Assembly (NCBI GenBank): GCA_028343215.1
Contig: JAOLYB010000006.1
Span: forward strand, 1 to 50,728
Reading direction: 5' to 3'
DNA length: 50,728 nt
DNA from: Candidatus Nitrosopelagicus sp.
Lineage (GTDB): Archaea > Thermoproteota > Nitrososphaeria > Nitrososphaerales > Nitrosopumilaceae
The notes under the pieces are model-generated. The model did no database searches. It worked only from the letters and a program-made list of their open reading frames with translations, and was not told where the DNA came from. The stretch's first letter is position 1. Each line of letters starts with the position of its first letter. The position numbers were made by a program, and so were the translations under genes. Of the stretch, positions 16,049 to 24,688 are shown piece after piece.

Positions 16049-17464
16049 TTAAATAAATTTAATCTTTAATCTTTCAGAATGTATTGATTCAATTGCTTTT
16101 GCAACACTATCTTCTACATCTTCTATAACGATAATAATTCTGGAAGTTTCCTCTTGTGCATCCATGTTTAAGATATTTAATCCTGCATCGCCTATTTTAG
16201 AACTAGCCTTTGATGCAATTTGTTGTACTCTCCACATTTCGTCACCGATCAATGTAACTACACCTCTTTCATATGCAACTGTTGCAAGTGCGTCGAAACT
16301 TAGAATGTATTTTTCATTTCTTTTGACATAATCTCCATCTAAAAATAAAATTCGACTAAATTCAATTCCATCTTTTGTAAATGGTGATAAGACAATAAAT
16401 TCACTATATCTCTTGTCTTTCTCTAATGATACAAGTAAGTCCCTAATCATTTCTGATTCTATTCGTAAGATTGCACAATTTTTCTTACCCGTTACAATCT
16501 TCAATGGATGACCACTTTTATCATCTGGTTTTCTTTGAATTTTTGTAATCATTTCAGGTGATTTCATATTTGTAATTGTAAGTGGTATTTCTACTCCATT
16601 TTCAAGAATTTCTTTAATTGCAATAGGATCTACAATTTTCATACCAAACATTCCTGCTAATCTAGCTTCATTGTATGATAATTCATTGACTCGTTCAAGA
16701 TCATTTTTGACAATTTTTGGATCTGCAGAAACAACAGAGCTGTCTTTTTCAAGATCTATAACTGTATCATATTTTTTATGAAATAAAATTCCTAAATCTG
16801 CTGCAGTTCTGTCTGAACCGCCCCTTTCATATGTTGTAATAATTCCATCTTTTGTTTTTCCAATAAAACCTCCAACACATATTACATCGTTTTCATCTAG
16901 AATTTGTTCCAGTTTACCCATTCTTGAAACTGATTCTGAGAAAAGAAAATTTGTTGATTCAATATTATTGTCTGTAATTATCGGCCAATCCTCAAGTGAA
17001 ATTGTATCTGATTTAATTTCATTATTCTTTAAAATTAAATTTAAAACGTGTGACATTAAGACTTCTCCAGAAAATGCTAGTGCTTTTGAACGAATTTCAT
17101 CTAAAAACTCTTTTTTGGATGATGCTAGATCAATCGCATCTTTTGAATTCTTCAAAAATCCGTCAATTGTTTCCTTACCTAACTTTTTAGATTCACCACT
17201 TAGATATTCCAAAATTTTTGAATATGATTTTTCAATTGTTGAAAAATCAAAACTATTTCCATTTACTACATTACTTCCTATACCTAACACTACATCTGTA
17301 AGTGATTTTTTTTTACCATCTACAATTGTGAGTGGTGCGGAACAAACTACGACTAGTTTACCATTTTTTTGAATTTCTTTAATTCTTTTAATGATTTGAG
17401 GTATTCCCTCCCCATCAATTCCTATTGCACTTCCTCCAAATTTTGCAATTGTTAGTTTACTCAT
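16049..17464 (-). CDS. lysC: Aspartate kinase with C-terminal ACT domains
   Basis: The N-terminal kinase domain begins I-A-K-F-G-G-S-A-I-G (the usual K-F-G-G-T/S start) and contains Y-E-R-G-G-S-D-R-T-A-A-D (residues ~214-225) for substrate binding. Two ACT-type regulatory modules follow (about 315-470), ending in A-G-L-N-I-L-N-M-D-A. It phosphorylates aspartate, entering threonine, methionine and lysine/homoserine synthesis, with feedback by amino acids binding the ACT pair. Co-directional with the upstream MurG-like gene, 26 bases apart. Confidence 0.93.
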   Translation of the reverse strand: MSKLTIAKFGGSAIGIDGEGIPQIIKRIKEIQKNGKLVVVCSAPLTIVDGKKKSLTDVVLGIGSNVVNGNSFDFSTIEKSYSKILEYLSGESKKLGKETIDGFLKNSKDAIDLASSKKEFLDEIRSKALAFSGEVLMSHVLNLILKNNEIKSDTISLEDWPIITDNNIESTNFLFSESVSRMGKLEQILDENDVICVGGFIGKTKDGIITTYERGGSDRTAADLGILFHKKYDTVIDLEKDSSVVSADPKIVKNDLERVNELSYNEARLAGMFGMKIVDPIAIKEILENGVEIPLTITNMKSPEMITKIQRKPDDKSGHPLKIVTGKKNCAILRIESEMIRDLLVSLEKDKRYSEFIVLSPFTKDGIEFSRILFLDGDYVKRNEKYILSFDALATVAYERGVVTLIGDEMWRVQQIASKASSKIGDAGLNILNMDAQEETSRIIIVIEDVEDSVAKAIESIHSERLKIKFI

Positions 17465-17490
17465 GATTAATTCAAAATATTATTACAGTA

Positions 17491-18525
17491 TTAATCGTTA
17501 TTTTTATTTAAAAGAATTTTTGAAATTTCCATGCCTGCCAAACTAACTCCATTTTGTTGCTGTTCATTTCTATTTACGTTAAGTTTTTCTCTAATGAGAT
17601 TTTCCAAATTAAAAATATCTTCAAAATTAAATCCCATTTCTCTGGCATTATCTTCTTGTTCAAAATGATCTTTTATCGGTATAAAAATTCCTGGTGTTCC
17701 ATACACAACTGATTCATCAATTGTAGATTTTCCTGCAAGAGAAATTACTAGATCAGATGCAAAGATTACTTCATGAAGATTTTCTACAAATCCTAAATTT
17801 CTTAAACTATTTCCAAATTCTTCTTTAATTTTTGGCCCCGCAACTAATACTAATTCAACATCTGATTGAATTTTTTTTACTGCATCAATTGTTTGTTTAA
17901 TTAAAAATATTCCTGCATCTGTACCTCCCACACTAAGAACAATTGTTTTCTTTTTAAAATCTAAACTATTTCTAATTTCGTCACGATTTTTTTCTATTTT
18001 TCTTACAATTGGACCTGTCCGTACTATGTTATTTTTATTTTCTCCTAGCTCTGGAATTATAACTCTGTTAGATTTGTTCAACATTTCCTGCATTGTTTTA
18101 TTCATCTTTTTTTCAACCATTCCACCAAATCCACTAGTAAATTTTGTTTCAAGTATATCTGTGATGATTATATTTGAAATTCCTTTTTCTTGTGCTATTG
18201 CTATTGATGCAAAATCCTCATCACTAATAATCAAATTTGGTTTTTCGTCATTAATGATCTGATTTGAAATTTCTTTACATTTTTTATAATATTTGTAGTA
18301 ATCCCAAAGCCATCTCAACGATTTTTCTAATTTTCCATTCTGCACCTCAAATTTTGGGGGTGAATAAACATCATATACTTGAACATTATTTTTTTGAAAA
18401 AATTCAATGGCTGAACTACCAGAATAAATTTTACAAGATTCTAGTTTCAATTCATTAATTATGGCTAGATCTCTTGTTGCATGTCCTAATCCTATTGGAC
18501 TACAAAAAAACACAATTTCTGTCAT
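17491..18525 (-). CDS. MurG-like GT-B glycosyltransferase
   Basis: The start F-F-C-S-P-I-G-L-G-H-A-T-R-D is the glycine-rich acceptor loop of MurG/UDP-GlcNAc-type transferases, and the C-terminal half has S-V-G-G-T-D-A-G and L-V-I-S-L-A-G-K-S-T-I-D-E, the sugar-nucleotide site. About 344 residues from ATG 18525; the eight-residue longer TTG form adds only N/H-rich sequence. Archaea of this group have an S-layer and glycolipids, so protein or lipid glycosylation is likely; donor and acceptor are unknown. Precedes aspartate kinase. Confidence 0.75.
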   Translation of the reverse strand: MTEIVFFCSPIGLGHATRDLAIINELKLESCKIYSGSSAIEFFQKNNVQVYDVYSPPKFEVQNGKLEKSLRWLWDYYKYYKKCKEISNQIINDEKPNLIISDEDFASIAIAQEKGISNIIITDILETKFTSGFGGMVEKKMNKTMQEMLNKSNRVIIPELGENKNNIVRTGPIVRKIEKNRDEIRNSLDFKKKTIVLSVGGTDAGIFLIKQTIDAVKKIQSDVELVLVAGPKIKEEFGNSLRNLGFVENLHEVIFASDLVISLAGKSTIDESVVYGTPGIFIPIKDHFEQEDNAREMGFNFEDIFNLENLIREKLNVNRNEQQQNGVSLAGMEISKILLNKNND

Positions 18526-18550
18526 ATTATGATTATTTTTTCTTGTCAAA

Positions 18551-18560
18551 GATTTAAATG
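18551..18560 (+). promoter_or_regulatory. TATA box of the tRNA-Val gene
   Basis: gatttaaatg lies about 25-34 bases before the mature tRNA 5' end, with normal archaeal spacing. Confidence 0.45.
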
Positions 18561-18584
18561 GATTTTAACGAAGAACTTTTTGGC

Positions 18585-18659
18585 GGGCTCGTAGTCTAGC
18601 TCGGTTATGACGTCGCCTTTACATGGCGAAGATCCGGTGTTCAAATCACCGCGGGCCCA
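18585..18659 (+). tRNA. tRNA-Val (anticodon TAC)
   Basis: Acceptor gggctcg/cgggccc (one G-T pair), anticodon stem tcgcc/ggcga with loop tttacat (anticodon TAC) and T-arm cggtg-ttcaaat-caccg. Discriminator A; no intron, no encoded CCA. Confidence 0.96.
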
Positions 18660-18700
18660 CTACCGAATATTTTTTAATTCGTTAAAATTACAAAAAATAC

Positions 18701-18952
18701 ATGTCAGATCTTTCTATGAATGATAAAATGACTCTAGTTCAATATTCCATTGAAAAATATGAAAATGAGGAGGAATTAATCTCAAAACTTTCTTCTGTAT
18801 TACCTGAAAAAGATATCCAAAGAAGTTTGGATACTTTGATAGGAACTCAGAAAGTTAGAAGAATAGGTCCTGAAATAATTCAAAATAATACCAGTCATAC
18901 TGAGTTACCAGAGTTGCCAGATAATGTTAAAGAACTATTAGATAAAATTTAA
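18701..18952 (+). CDS. Small helical protein of unknown function
   Basis: An 83-residue, highly charged protein with no membrane segment. The first 60 residues (L-V-Q-Y-S-I-E-K-Y ... D-I-Q-R-S-L-D-T-L-I-G-T-Q-K-V-R-R-I-G) look like a winged-helix-style helix-turn-strand region; the end is E-L-P-E-L-P-D-N-V-K-E-L-L-D-K-I. It follows tRNA-Val and is convergent with the radical SAM gene, two bases apart. Either ATG 18701 or ATG 18716 could be used. Function unknown. Confidence 0.6.
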   Translation: MSDLSMNDKMTLVQYSIEKYENEEELISKLSSVLPEKDIQRSLDTLIGTQKVRRIGPEIIQNNTSHTELPELPDNVKELLDKI

Positions 18953-18954
18953 TT

Positions 18955-19836
18955 CTAAAATCCTCTTAATCCTTCAGGTCTTACATTTTCAGGATGTTTA
19001 TTTAACCAACCAATTTTTTCAAGCATCTCATCTTTGTCTTGAGGAAATGTTCCTGCAATATTATATGCATTTGAACCATGATTTGCACGAAAAACTATTT
19101 GATTTTCTGCATTAATATTGGAAACAAGTAATTCTAATTCTTCTAGTGATTCATTATCATCTATTTTGACAAATTCGCCTCCCCATTTTGTAATGAATTC
19201 ATCTTTAATTCCATTTTCTAAATACAATGTTAATGCCCCAACAAAATCTGGCTTAGATGCACTGATTACTTTGCCAGTTTCTATTGCATTTTCTTTTGAA
19301 TATTTTTTTCCTCCTAATCCTAAAATAACCATACATGATAGTTTGAATCCAACATCTTTAGCTTTATTGCATGCTTTGATGATAGTTTTTGATGTTGCAC
19401 CTTTTGTTACTTTTCTAAGTACTATGTCTGAACCACTTTCTATTCCAAGATATAACATATTCAATCCTGCATCATGTAATTCTTGTAAATCTTCAGGAGT
19501 TTTTTTCAACAGATTCATTGGCATTGCATAACATGAAATTCTTTCGATTGAAGAAAATTTTTCTCGGATATATTTGAGAATTTTTACCATATATTCTGTT
19601 GATAAATTAATTGCATCACCGTCTGCCAAAAACACTCTTTGTGTATCTGGCATAATTTTTGCCATCATATCAATTTCTCCTTTCACTTCATCCCATGTTC
19701 TTTCAGAATATTCTTTTGATCTATACATATCACAAAATGAACATTGATTAAATGAACAGCCTAATGTCACCTGAAAAATTAATGAATTTGCTTCTGATGG
19801 TGGTCTGTAAAGTGGTGCATCGTAATTCAACATCAT
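18955..19836 (-). CDS. Radical SAM protein with C-X4-C-X2-C cluster motif
   Basis: A 293-residue TIM-barrel type radical SAM enzyme. The 4Fe-4S ligands are C27, C32 and C35 (L-G-C-S-F-N-Q-C-S-F-C-D-M-Y), giving four rather than the canonical three residues between the first two cysteines. Downstream are F-L-A-D-G-D-A and M-L-Y-L-G-I-E-S-G-S-D, the SAM ribose and GGE-like regions seen in Elp3/YgiQ-like proteins. Substrate unknown. It is divergent from Bud32, with 36 bases between the start codons. Confidence 0.85.
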   Translation of the reverse strand: MMLNYDAPLYRPPSEANSLIFQVTLGCSFNQCSFCDMYRSKEYSERTWDEVKGEIDMMAKIMPDTQRVFLADGDAINLSTEYMVKILKYIREKFSSIERISCYAMPMNLLKKTPEDLQELHDAGLNMLYLGIESGSDIVLRKVTKGATSKTIIKACNKAKDVGFKLSCMVILGLGGKKYSKENAIETGKVISASKPDFVGALTLYLENGIKDEFITKWGGEFVKIDDNESLEELELLVSNINAENQIVFRANHGSNAYNIAGTFPQDKDEMLEKIGWLNKHPENVRPEGLRGF

Positions 19837-19872
19837 TATATCTATTAATTACAAGAATTGGTTATAATCTTA

Positions 19873-20493
19873 ATGAAGATCCTTAAAAAAGGAGCCGAGG
19901 CTGATGTGTACCTTTCCTCATGGAATGGAAAAAAATCAGTATTGAAAATTAGAAAAGAGAAAAAATATAGAAATCCATCACTTGATATTAGAATTAGAAA
20001 ACAAAGGACAATTAGAGAAGCACAGCTACTATCTGATGTAAAATCTTTTGGTATTTCAACACCGTTAATTCATTTTGTAGATTACAAAAAATTCTCAATA
20101 TACATGCAATATGTGAATGGAAAATTAATTCGTGATATGGATGAAAAATCTATTCCTAAAACATGCTTACAAATAGGAAAAATTGTTGGCAAACTTCATA
20201 CAAATGGTGTAATGCATGGTGATCTTACAACTTCAAATTTCATACTTACTAAAAAAAATCTATTTCTTATTGATTTTGGATTAGCAAATAGAACTGAAAA
20301 ACCTGATGATCATGCAGTTGATCTACGCTTGTTTAAAGAAATATTGAATAGCGCTCATGCTAATGTGATGGAAAAATCTTGGAAAAATTTTATCTCTGGA
20401 TATGAAAATTCTGTTGGTAAAAAACGATGCAAGAAAATTCTTGAATTAGTTGCTGTAATTGAAAGTCGAGGTAGATATGCGACAGTCGTCTGA
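19873..20493 (+). CDS. bud32: Bud32 (KEOPS complex kinase/ATPase)
   Basis: A compact RIO-like kinase: K-K-G-A-E-A-D-V-Y near the start, catalytic H-G-D-L-T-T-S-N-F, metal motif D-F-G-L-A and the C-terminal basic E-S-R-G-R-Y-A-T-V-V. Bud32 is the ATPase of KEOPS, which with Kae1 adds the threonylcarbamoyl group to A37 of ANN-decoding tRNAs. ATG 19873 is preferred over the upstream codon, giving M-K-I-L-K-K-G. The rdgB gene starts 17 bases before its stop, so the two are translationally linked; Kae1 is not in the window. Confidence 0.93.
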   Translation: MKILKKGAEADVYLSSWNGKKSVLKIRKEKKYRNPSLDIRIRKQRTIREAQLLSDVKSFGISTPLIHFVDYKKFSIYMQYVNGKLIRDMDEKSIPKTCLQIGKIVGKLHTNGVMHGDLTTSNFILTKKNLFLIDFGLANRTEKPDDHAVDLRLFKEILNSAHANVMEKSWKNFISGYENSVGKKRCKKILELVAVIESRGRYATVV

Positions 20494-21052
20494 ATTATTT
20501 TTTGTATCATCAAATAATCATAAATTCACAGAAGCACAAAGAATTCTATCTAATTTAGGATTAGAGATTAGTCTGTTTAAAACAACACTTGAAGAAATTC
20601 AGTCTAATTCTCTTAGTGAAATCGCAAAACGAAAAGCATTGGATGCATATTCTAAAGTTCAAAAACCTGTAATTATTGAAGATGATGGTCTCTTCATTGA
20701 TTCACTTGACGGGTTTCCTGGTCCATACTCATCTTATGTTTATGACACAATTGGGAATAAAGGAATCATGAGTTTATTAGAAAAAATTGAATTAAGAACT
20801 GCAAAATTTGTAGCAATTATTGCTTATTGTAACGGAGATGATGATGTTCAATTGTTTGAATCTAGTATACTTGGAAAAATTTCACTATCCATTGAAGACG
20901 GTGGTTGGGGTTATGATCCAATATTTATTCCTGATGGAGAATCAAAAACATACGCAAATGTTTCTGATAAAGATAAATTTTCTCATCGTTCTGCATCTCT
21001 AAAAAAATTCTCAGATTGGTTCATGCATACGCAGTTAGATAGCGGTCTGTAA
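20477..21052 (+). CDS. rdgB: XTP/dITP diphosphatase (Ham1/RdgB)
   Basis: House-cleaning nucleotide pyrophosphatase: F-V-S-S-N-N-H-K-F at the start (the S-N-N-x-K purine site), E-D-D-G-L-F-I-D-S-L-D-G-F-P-G-P-Y-S, then G-G-W-G-Y-D-P-I-F and F-S-H-R near the end. It removes deaminated purine triphosphates from the pool. ATG 20477 gives M-R-Q-S-S-E-L-F; overlap with bud32 is 17 bases. The 3' end overlaps the convergent TYW1 gene by 32 bases, all coding on both strands. Confidence 0.93.
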   Translation: MRQSSELFFVSSNNHKFTEAQRILSNLGLEISLFKTTLEEIQSNSLSEIAKRKALDAYSKVQKPVIIEDDGLFIDSLDGFPGPYSSYVYDTIGNKGIMSLLEKIELRTAKFVAIIAYCNGDDDVQLFESSILGKISLSIEDGGWGYDPIFIPDGESKTYANVSDKDKFSHRSASLKKFSDWFMHTQLDSGL

Positions 21053-22040
21053 ATCTTTTTTTGTTTTGTAACACTACTATTTTTGATATTTCACTTTCAT
21101 CCATTATATCAAATCTATCTGATTTATCTGCTATTTGTTCTGAAAACTTTCTCACATCATTCATTTCAACCATATTTTCATATTCTAAACGATTAGTTGA
21201 ACGTCCAATATGCATATAGGATTTTAACTCTACAAAATGTGCATTTGATTTTTCAAATATTGATTTAAAACCAGATATCATTTTTTTAGAATCATTCCAA
21301 TTTCTGATTAACGTAACGCGTAGTACTGTTCTTGTATCTAAATCTGCAAGCATCTCTAAAGTTTTGTTCCATCTTTCCCATGAGTCATCATACTTGGGTC
21401 TGTTAATCTTAAGAAATGTATCATAATCTGATGCATTTGTTGAAAGATAAAGTTGAGTTGGTAATGCATTCTCATCTGCAAGTCTCTGAATCATTTCTGG
21501 TTCCTGACCATTTGTTACTAGGAATATTGATTTTGTGGCCTCCAACGATTTTAGATATTTTATCAAATCAGGTAATTTTGGATACATAGTTGGTTCACCA
21601 GATAGTGATATTGCATAGTGACTAGGAGTAAGTGATTCTTCAATTTTTTGTTTATCTTGACTAGGATCTCCAAAATGCCCTACGATTAGTTTTCTTCGTT
21701 CCTCCATTAATTTTGTCATAATGTCTTTTGGTTCGGCAACTTTTTCTTCATCCATTTTCAATGAATCATAAAATTCCATTGGTCTCCAACAATACACACA
21801 TCTATTTTCACAATGCATTCCTGCAGGGGAAAATTCCATGCATCTATGTGTGCTTATTCCATAAAATTTATGTTTATAGCAACTACCTTCATTTCTAAAT
21901 GATTTTTTTGTCCAATGACATATCTCGACAGTTGAATGATCAGCCACACCATATTTTGCTTTTTTTAATTGTTGAGAAATATTTGGTTTAATCTGTATTA
22001 ATTGTTCATCTTTATCTACAATTTCGCCTGAACAACTCAT
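21021..22040 (-). CDS. taw1: 4-demethylwyosine synthase (TYW1-like radical SAM)
   Basis: Cluster ligands C77, C81 and C84 in H-C-E-N-R-C-V-Y-C-W-R-P-M, preceded by a second cysteine set (C41, C54, C67) with C-H-W-T-K-K-S, where TYW1 has its extra 4Fe-4S site. S-L-S-G-E-P-T-M-Y-P is the SAM-contact segment. The enzyme fuses pyruvate-derived carbons onto N1-methylguanosine-37 of tRNA-Phe to begin wyosine synthesis. 339 residues, the archaeal length without flavodoxin domain. Confidence 0.93.
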   Translation of the reverse strand: MSCSGEIVDKDEQLIQIKPNISQQLKKAKYGVADHSTVEICHWTKKSFRNEGSCYKHKFYGISTHRCMEFSPAGMHCENRCVYCWRPMEFYDSLKMDEEKVAEPKDIMTKLMEERRKLIVGHFGDPSQDKQKIEESLTPSHYAISLSGEPTMYPKLPDLIKYLKSLEATKSIFLVTNGQEPEMIQRLADENALPTQLYLSTNASDYDTFLKINRPKYDDSWERWNKTLEMLADLDTRTVLRVTLIRNWNDSKKMISGFKSIFEKSNAHFVELKSYMHIGRSTNRLEYENMVEMNDVRKFSEQIADKSDRFDIMDESEISKIVVLQNKKRFTDRYLTAYA

Positions 22041-22133
22041 GAGATTATTTTATAATTGTTTTACTTAAGTTATACATTTTTTAATTAACGATTTACTACT
22101 GAAACTTTATTTTGATCTCCACTTTATACGATC

Positions 22134-23072
22134 ATGAAAAAAAACCTAGTGATTTTTTCATTATTTCCTCTTCTATTTTTTGCAAATTCTGGACATGCTT
22201 ATTCTGAAACTACAACATTATCTCCAGATGGTGGAATGGAAATACAAATTATTTATCCTGATTCTGTATTGATTGATAGAATATTTTCCATTTCATTTTT
22301 GATACAAAATAATGGTTGGGAAAGTAAACAAGATATTATTCTGAAACTAACAAATCCTGATGATGCATTTGTACCAGTAACACAAGAAAATATACAAATT
22401 GATGAATTGACATCGTCTAGCTCATTTGGTACTACGATTGATTATATTGTTCATGAAAATGCTACTGAAGGAACACATTTCATCAATATTGATTATTCCC
22501 AAATACTATTGAGCAATAATGTTGATCCAATGCCTCTAACTGAAATGAATTTTGCAATACCAATTGAGGTGCAAAACAGACCTCAAATAATTATAGAAAC
22601 CATAACTCCTGAATCTATATTTACAGAATCAGAATTTTCAATACAAGCTACCATAACTTCACAAGATATTGATCTTGAAAATATCACTCTGGAAATAATT
22701 GCACCTGACATTGAATTCAGAGGTGATACTTTTTACAAATTATCATCATTGGAAAAACAAACTCCTTATACAATTTCTGCAGAATTAATTACTCCTGTTG
22801 AAAATGTTACAACAGAATATACAATTCCTGTTAAAGTTGTATTAACATATACTGATGATCTAGGAGAGACTAATACTTCCACACAATCAATGCCTCTATT
22901 ATTGAGACCAAAAACATTCATGGAATTAACAAATGATGGTGGAATTTGGATTGGAGATTTCTTTATTGCACCTTATGTGAGTATAGGTACTATAGTTGGT
23001 ATTCCTGCAGGTGCTATACTGTCTCTAATTATTCGTCGTTCACAAAATAAAAAGAAAGAATCTTCTGAATAA
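22134..23072 (+). CDS. Secreted, membrane-anchored Ig-like protein
   Basis: A lysine-rich signal peptide (M-K-K-N then a hydrophobic run to about residue 22), two beta-rich modules with the I-D-R-I-F-S-I-S-F-L-I-Q-N-N-G-W pattern of CARDB-like domains and a C-terminal helix (about 276-298) with basic tail K-K-K-E. It is anchored on the outside by that helix. No enzymatic motif, so probably a surface or adhesion/assembly protein. It faces the taw1 gene divergently and precedes the CorA-like gene by about 45 bases. Confidence 0.6.
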   Translation: MKKNLVIFSLFPLLFFANSGHAYSETTTLSPDGGMEIQIIYPDSVLIDRIFSISFLIQNNGWESKQDIILKLTNPDDAFVPVTQENIQIDELTSSSSFGTTIDYIVHENATEGTHFINIDYSQILLSNNVDPMPLTEMNFAIPIEVQNRPQIIIETITPESIFTESEFSIQATITSQDIDLENITLEIIAPDIEFRGDTFYKLSSLEKQTPYTISAELITPVENVTTEYTIPVKVVLTYTDDLGETNTSTQSMPLLLRPKTFMELTNDGGIWIGDFFIAPYVSIGTIVGIPAGAILSLIIRRSQNKKKESSE

Positions 23073-23117
23073 TATACAGAAAAAAAAGTGTATATACATG
23101 AAAAAAGTGTTTTTGCC

Positions 23118-24161
23118 ATGCTAAAGACAGTAAGTATTGCAGGAATTGAGGAGCAAGGAGTTCCATTCAAAAAAGAAAGTACCAGTTTAGATGAAGCAAC
23201 ACAACATGTTTCTATTGGTAATTTAACTTGGATCGAATGTGTAGTTGATGATATAGCTAGTGAAACTCCAAAAATTCTTGAGAAATTAAATATCAATATG
23301 GATTCTAGTACATTACTTTCTGGTTATCTAACTGAATATGAAGACGTTGGTGACACTCTGGGAATCATGGTTCCTTTCATCTTTACTGGTGAAAATAGAA
23401 CACAAACTTCACCATGTTTAATTTTCATAAAAAAGGATCTAATTGTTACAATACATGATGACTATGGTGGAAAAATTACAAAATTATATAATTATTCTAG
23501 CTCTCTAATGAGAAAGCTCCCACAAACTCCAGAGAATTGGGCTGATAGACAAACAATGCTACTCTTTAGATTACTTGATGAGGTTAGTGAAACAAATTTC
23601 TCTGCTCTTAGAACAATAATAGAGCGTGCAGAACAAATTGAAATTGATCTTGCAGGTTCTCGTCAGATACATCGAGATTTGTCTACTGAACTATCTAATA
23701 TGAAAAGATCACTTTTGTCTTTTCTTAATGCTGTTTGGGCAACTCATGACACTGTAAGAAATCTAAAGTATGGTGATCCTGATATGTTAACTGACGATGA
23801 TGATATATTAGAAAAATTCGAAGTTGTTCTTGCAACTCTAGATAGACAAATTCAGATGGCAGAAAATGTAATGGAAATTATTTCTACCGGCATTACTGTA
23901 ATTCAAACAGAATCTACAAATCAATTAACCAAATTGATAGTTTGGTTAACTGTAGCCGCTACTGCTGTTCTAGTACCTAATACACTTGCAACTATATTTG
24001 GAATTCCAGATCTTGAATTTTCTTACGTATGGGTAATTCCTGTATTAATATTTGCTACAGCTCTTTCATCAATTATCACATTTAGATGGACTAAGCAATA
24101 TAGAATTTTACCATTTGGTTCGTCAAAACTGAAACGCATAAAGCGAAAATTCAAAAAATAG
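23118..24161 (+). CDS. CorA-family transporter lacking the GMN motif
   Basis: Long N-terminal cytoplasmic part with a helical stalk, then two membrane helices at the end (about 285-340) and a basic tail K-R-I-K-R-K-F-K-K, the layout of CorA magnesium channels. The loop after the first helix reads A-T-I-F-G-I-P-D-L-E, where classic CorA has G-M-N, so selectivity may differ. Start placed at ATG 23118 rather than GTG 23088, based on M-L-K-T-V-S-I-A-G. Metal or efflux direction cannot be inferred. Confidence 0.8.
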   Translation: MLKTVSIAGIEEQGVPFKKESTSLDEATQHVSIGNLTWIECVVDDIASETPKILEKLNINMDSSTLLSGYLTEYEDVGDTLGIMVPFIFTGENRTQTSPCLIFIKKDLIVTIHDDYGGKITKLYNYSSSLMRKLPQTPENWADRQTMLLFRLLDEVSETNFSALRTIIERAEQIEIDLAGSRQIHRDLSTELSNMKRSLLSFLNAVWATHDTVRNLKYGDPDMLTDDDDILEKFEVVLATLDRQIQMAENVMEIISTGITVIQTESTNQLTKLIVWLTVAATAVLVPNTLATIFGIPDLEFSYVWVIPVLIFATALSSIITFRWTKQYRILPFGSSKLKRIKRKFKK

Positions 24162-24220
24162 TCGCAATTAACACATGTGAGCTATAAGATTAATACAACA
24201 AAAAAAATTAGTTTCTTTGT

Positions 24221-24293
24221 GGCCTCTGTCGTCCAATGGCTAGGATAGGGGATTGTGGATCCCCGGATGGGTGTTCGATTCCCCCCAGAGGCC
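24221..24293 (+). tRNA. tRNA-His (anticodon GTG)
   Basis: Acceptor gcctctg/cagaggc with an encoded extra G(-1) at 24221 facing C73, the identity element for histidine. Anticodon stem gggga/tcccc with loop ttgtgga (GTG). The T-stem gggtg/ccccc has one T-C mismatch and the variable loop is only four bases. Intronless, no CCA. Confidence 0.95.
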
Positions 24294-24302
24294 CCTTAAT
24301 TT

Positions 24303-24650
24303 TTAAAATATTCCAAATTTGCTTGATTCCATTTCTTCTTTTAAAGCAAATTTTATTTTCACATCTTTTCCATCCATTTTTTCAGACAATAATGAAATGA
24401 ATTTTTTATCTAATCCTTTTCCTTTGTATTTGTTAAATTCATCTCCCATCATATCTGCGAGTTTAATGACCATCTCTCTGTTCACAGAAGCTACAAAGAA
24501 GTGCCAACCAAATGCAAACTCAGAGTCAGTTATCAAGAAATCTTCTTGGCCGTGAACCATTTCTTCCATTCTGCCTAGTACTCTTTTGATTTCCTTACTA
24601 GTTTTATCATATTCTGTTGCAGAAACATTGATGTTTATTCTCTCTTCCAT
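24303..24650 (-). CDS. Conserved small cytoplasmic protein, unknown function
   Basis: A 115-residue alpha/beta protein with no signal or membrane segment; a W-H-F-F-V-A-S-V-N-R-E-M core and lysine-rich end. It ends ten bases from tRNA-His and lies 38 bases downstream of the methyltransferase on the same strand, likely one transcript with the Rieske/UPF0147 genes. I do not recognise a family. Confidence 0.6.
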   Translation of the reverse strand: MEERININVSATEYDKTSKEIKRVLGRMEEMVHGQEDFLITDSEFAFGWHFFVASVNREMVIKLADMMGDEFNKYKGKGLDKKFISLLSEKMDGKDVKIKFALKEEMESSKFGIF

Positions 24651-24688
24651 ACTATTGGTTGATTTTTGGAAATAAAAGGTTGACTTGA

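Noticed and set aside
23088-23117. GTG-initiated extension of the CorA-like gene
   Set aside because: The ten extra residues are nonconserved-looking and GTG is less likely than the ATG at 23118.
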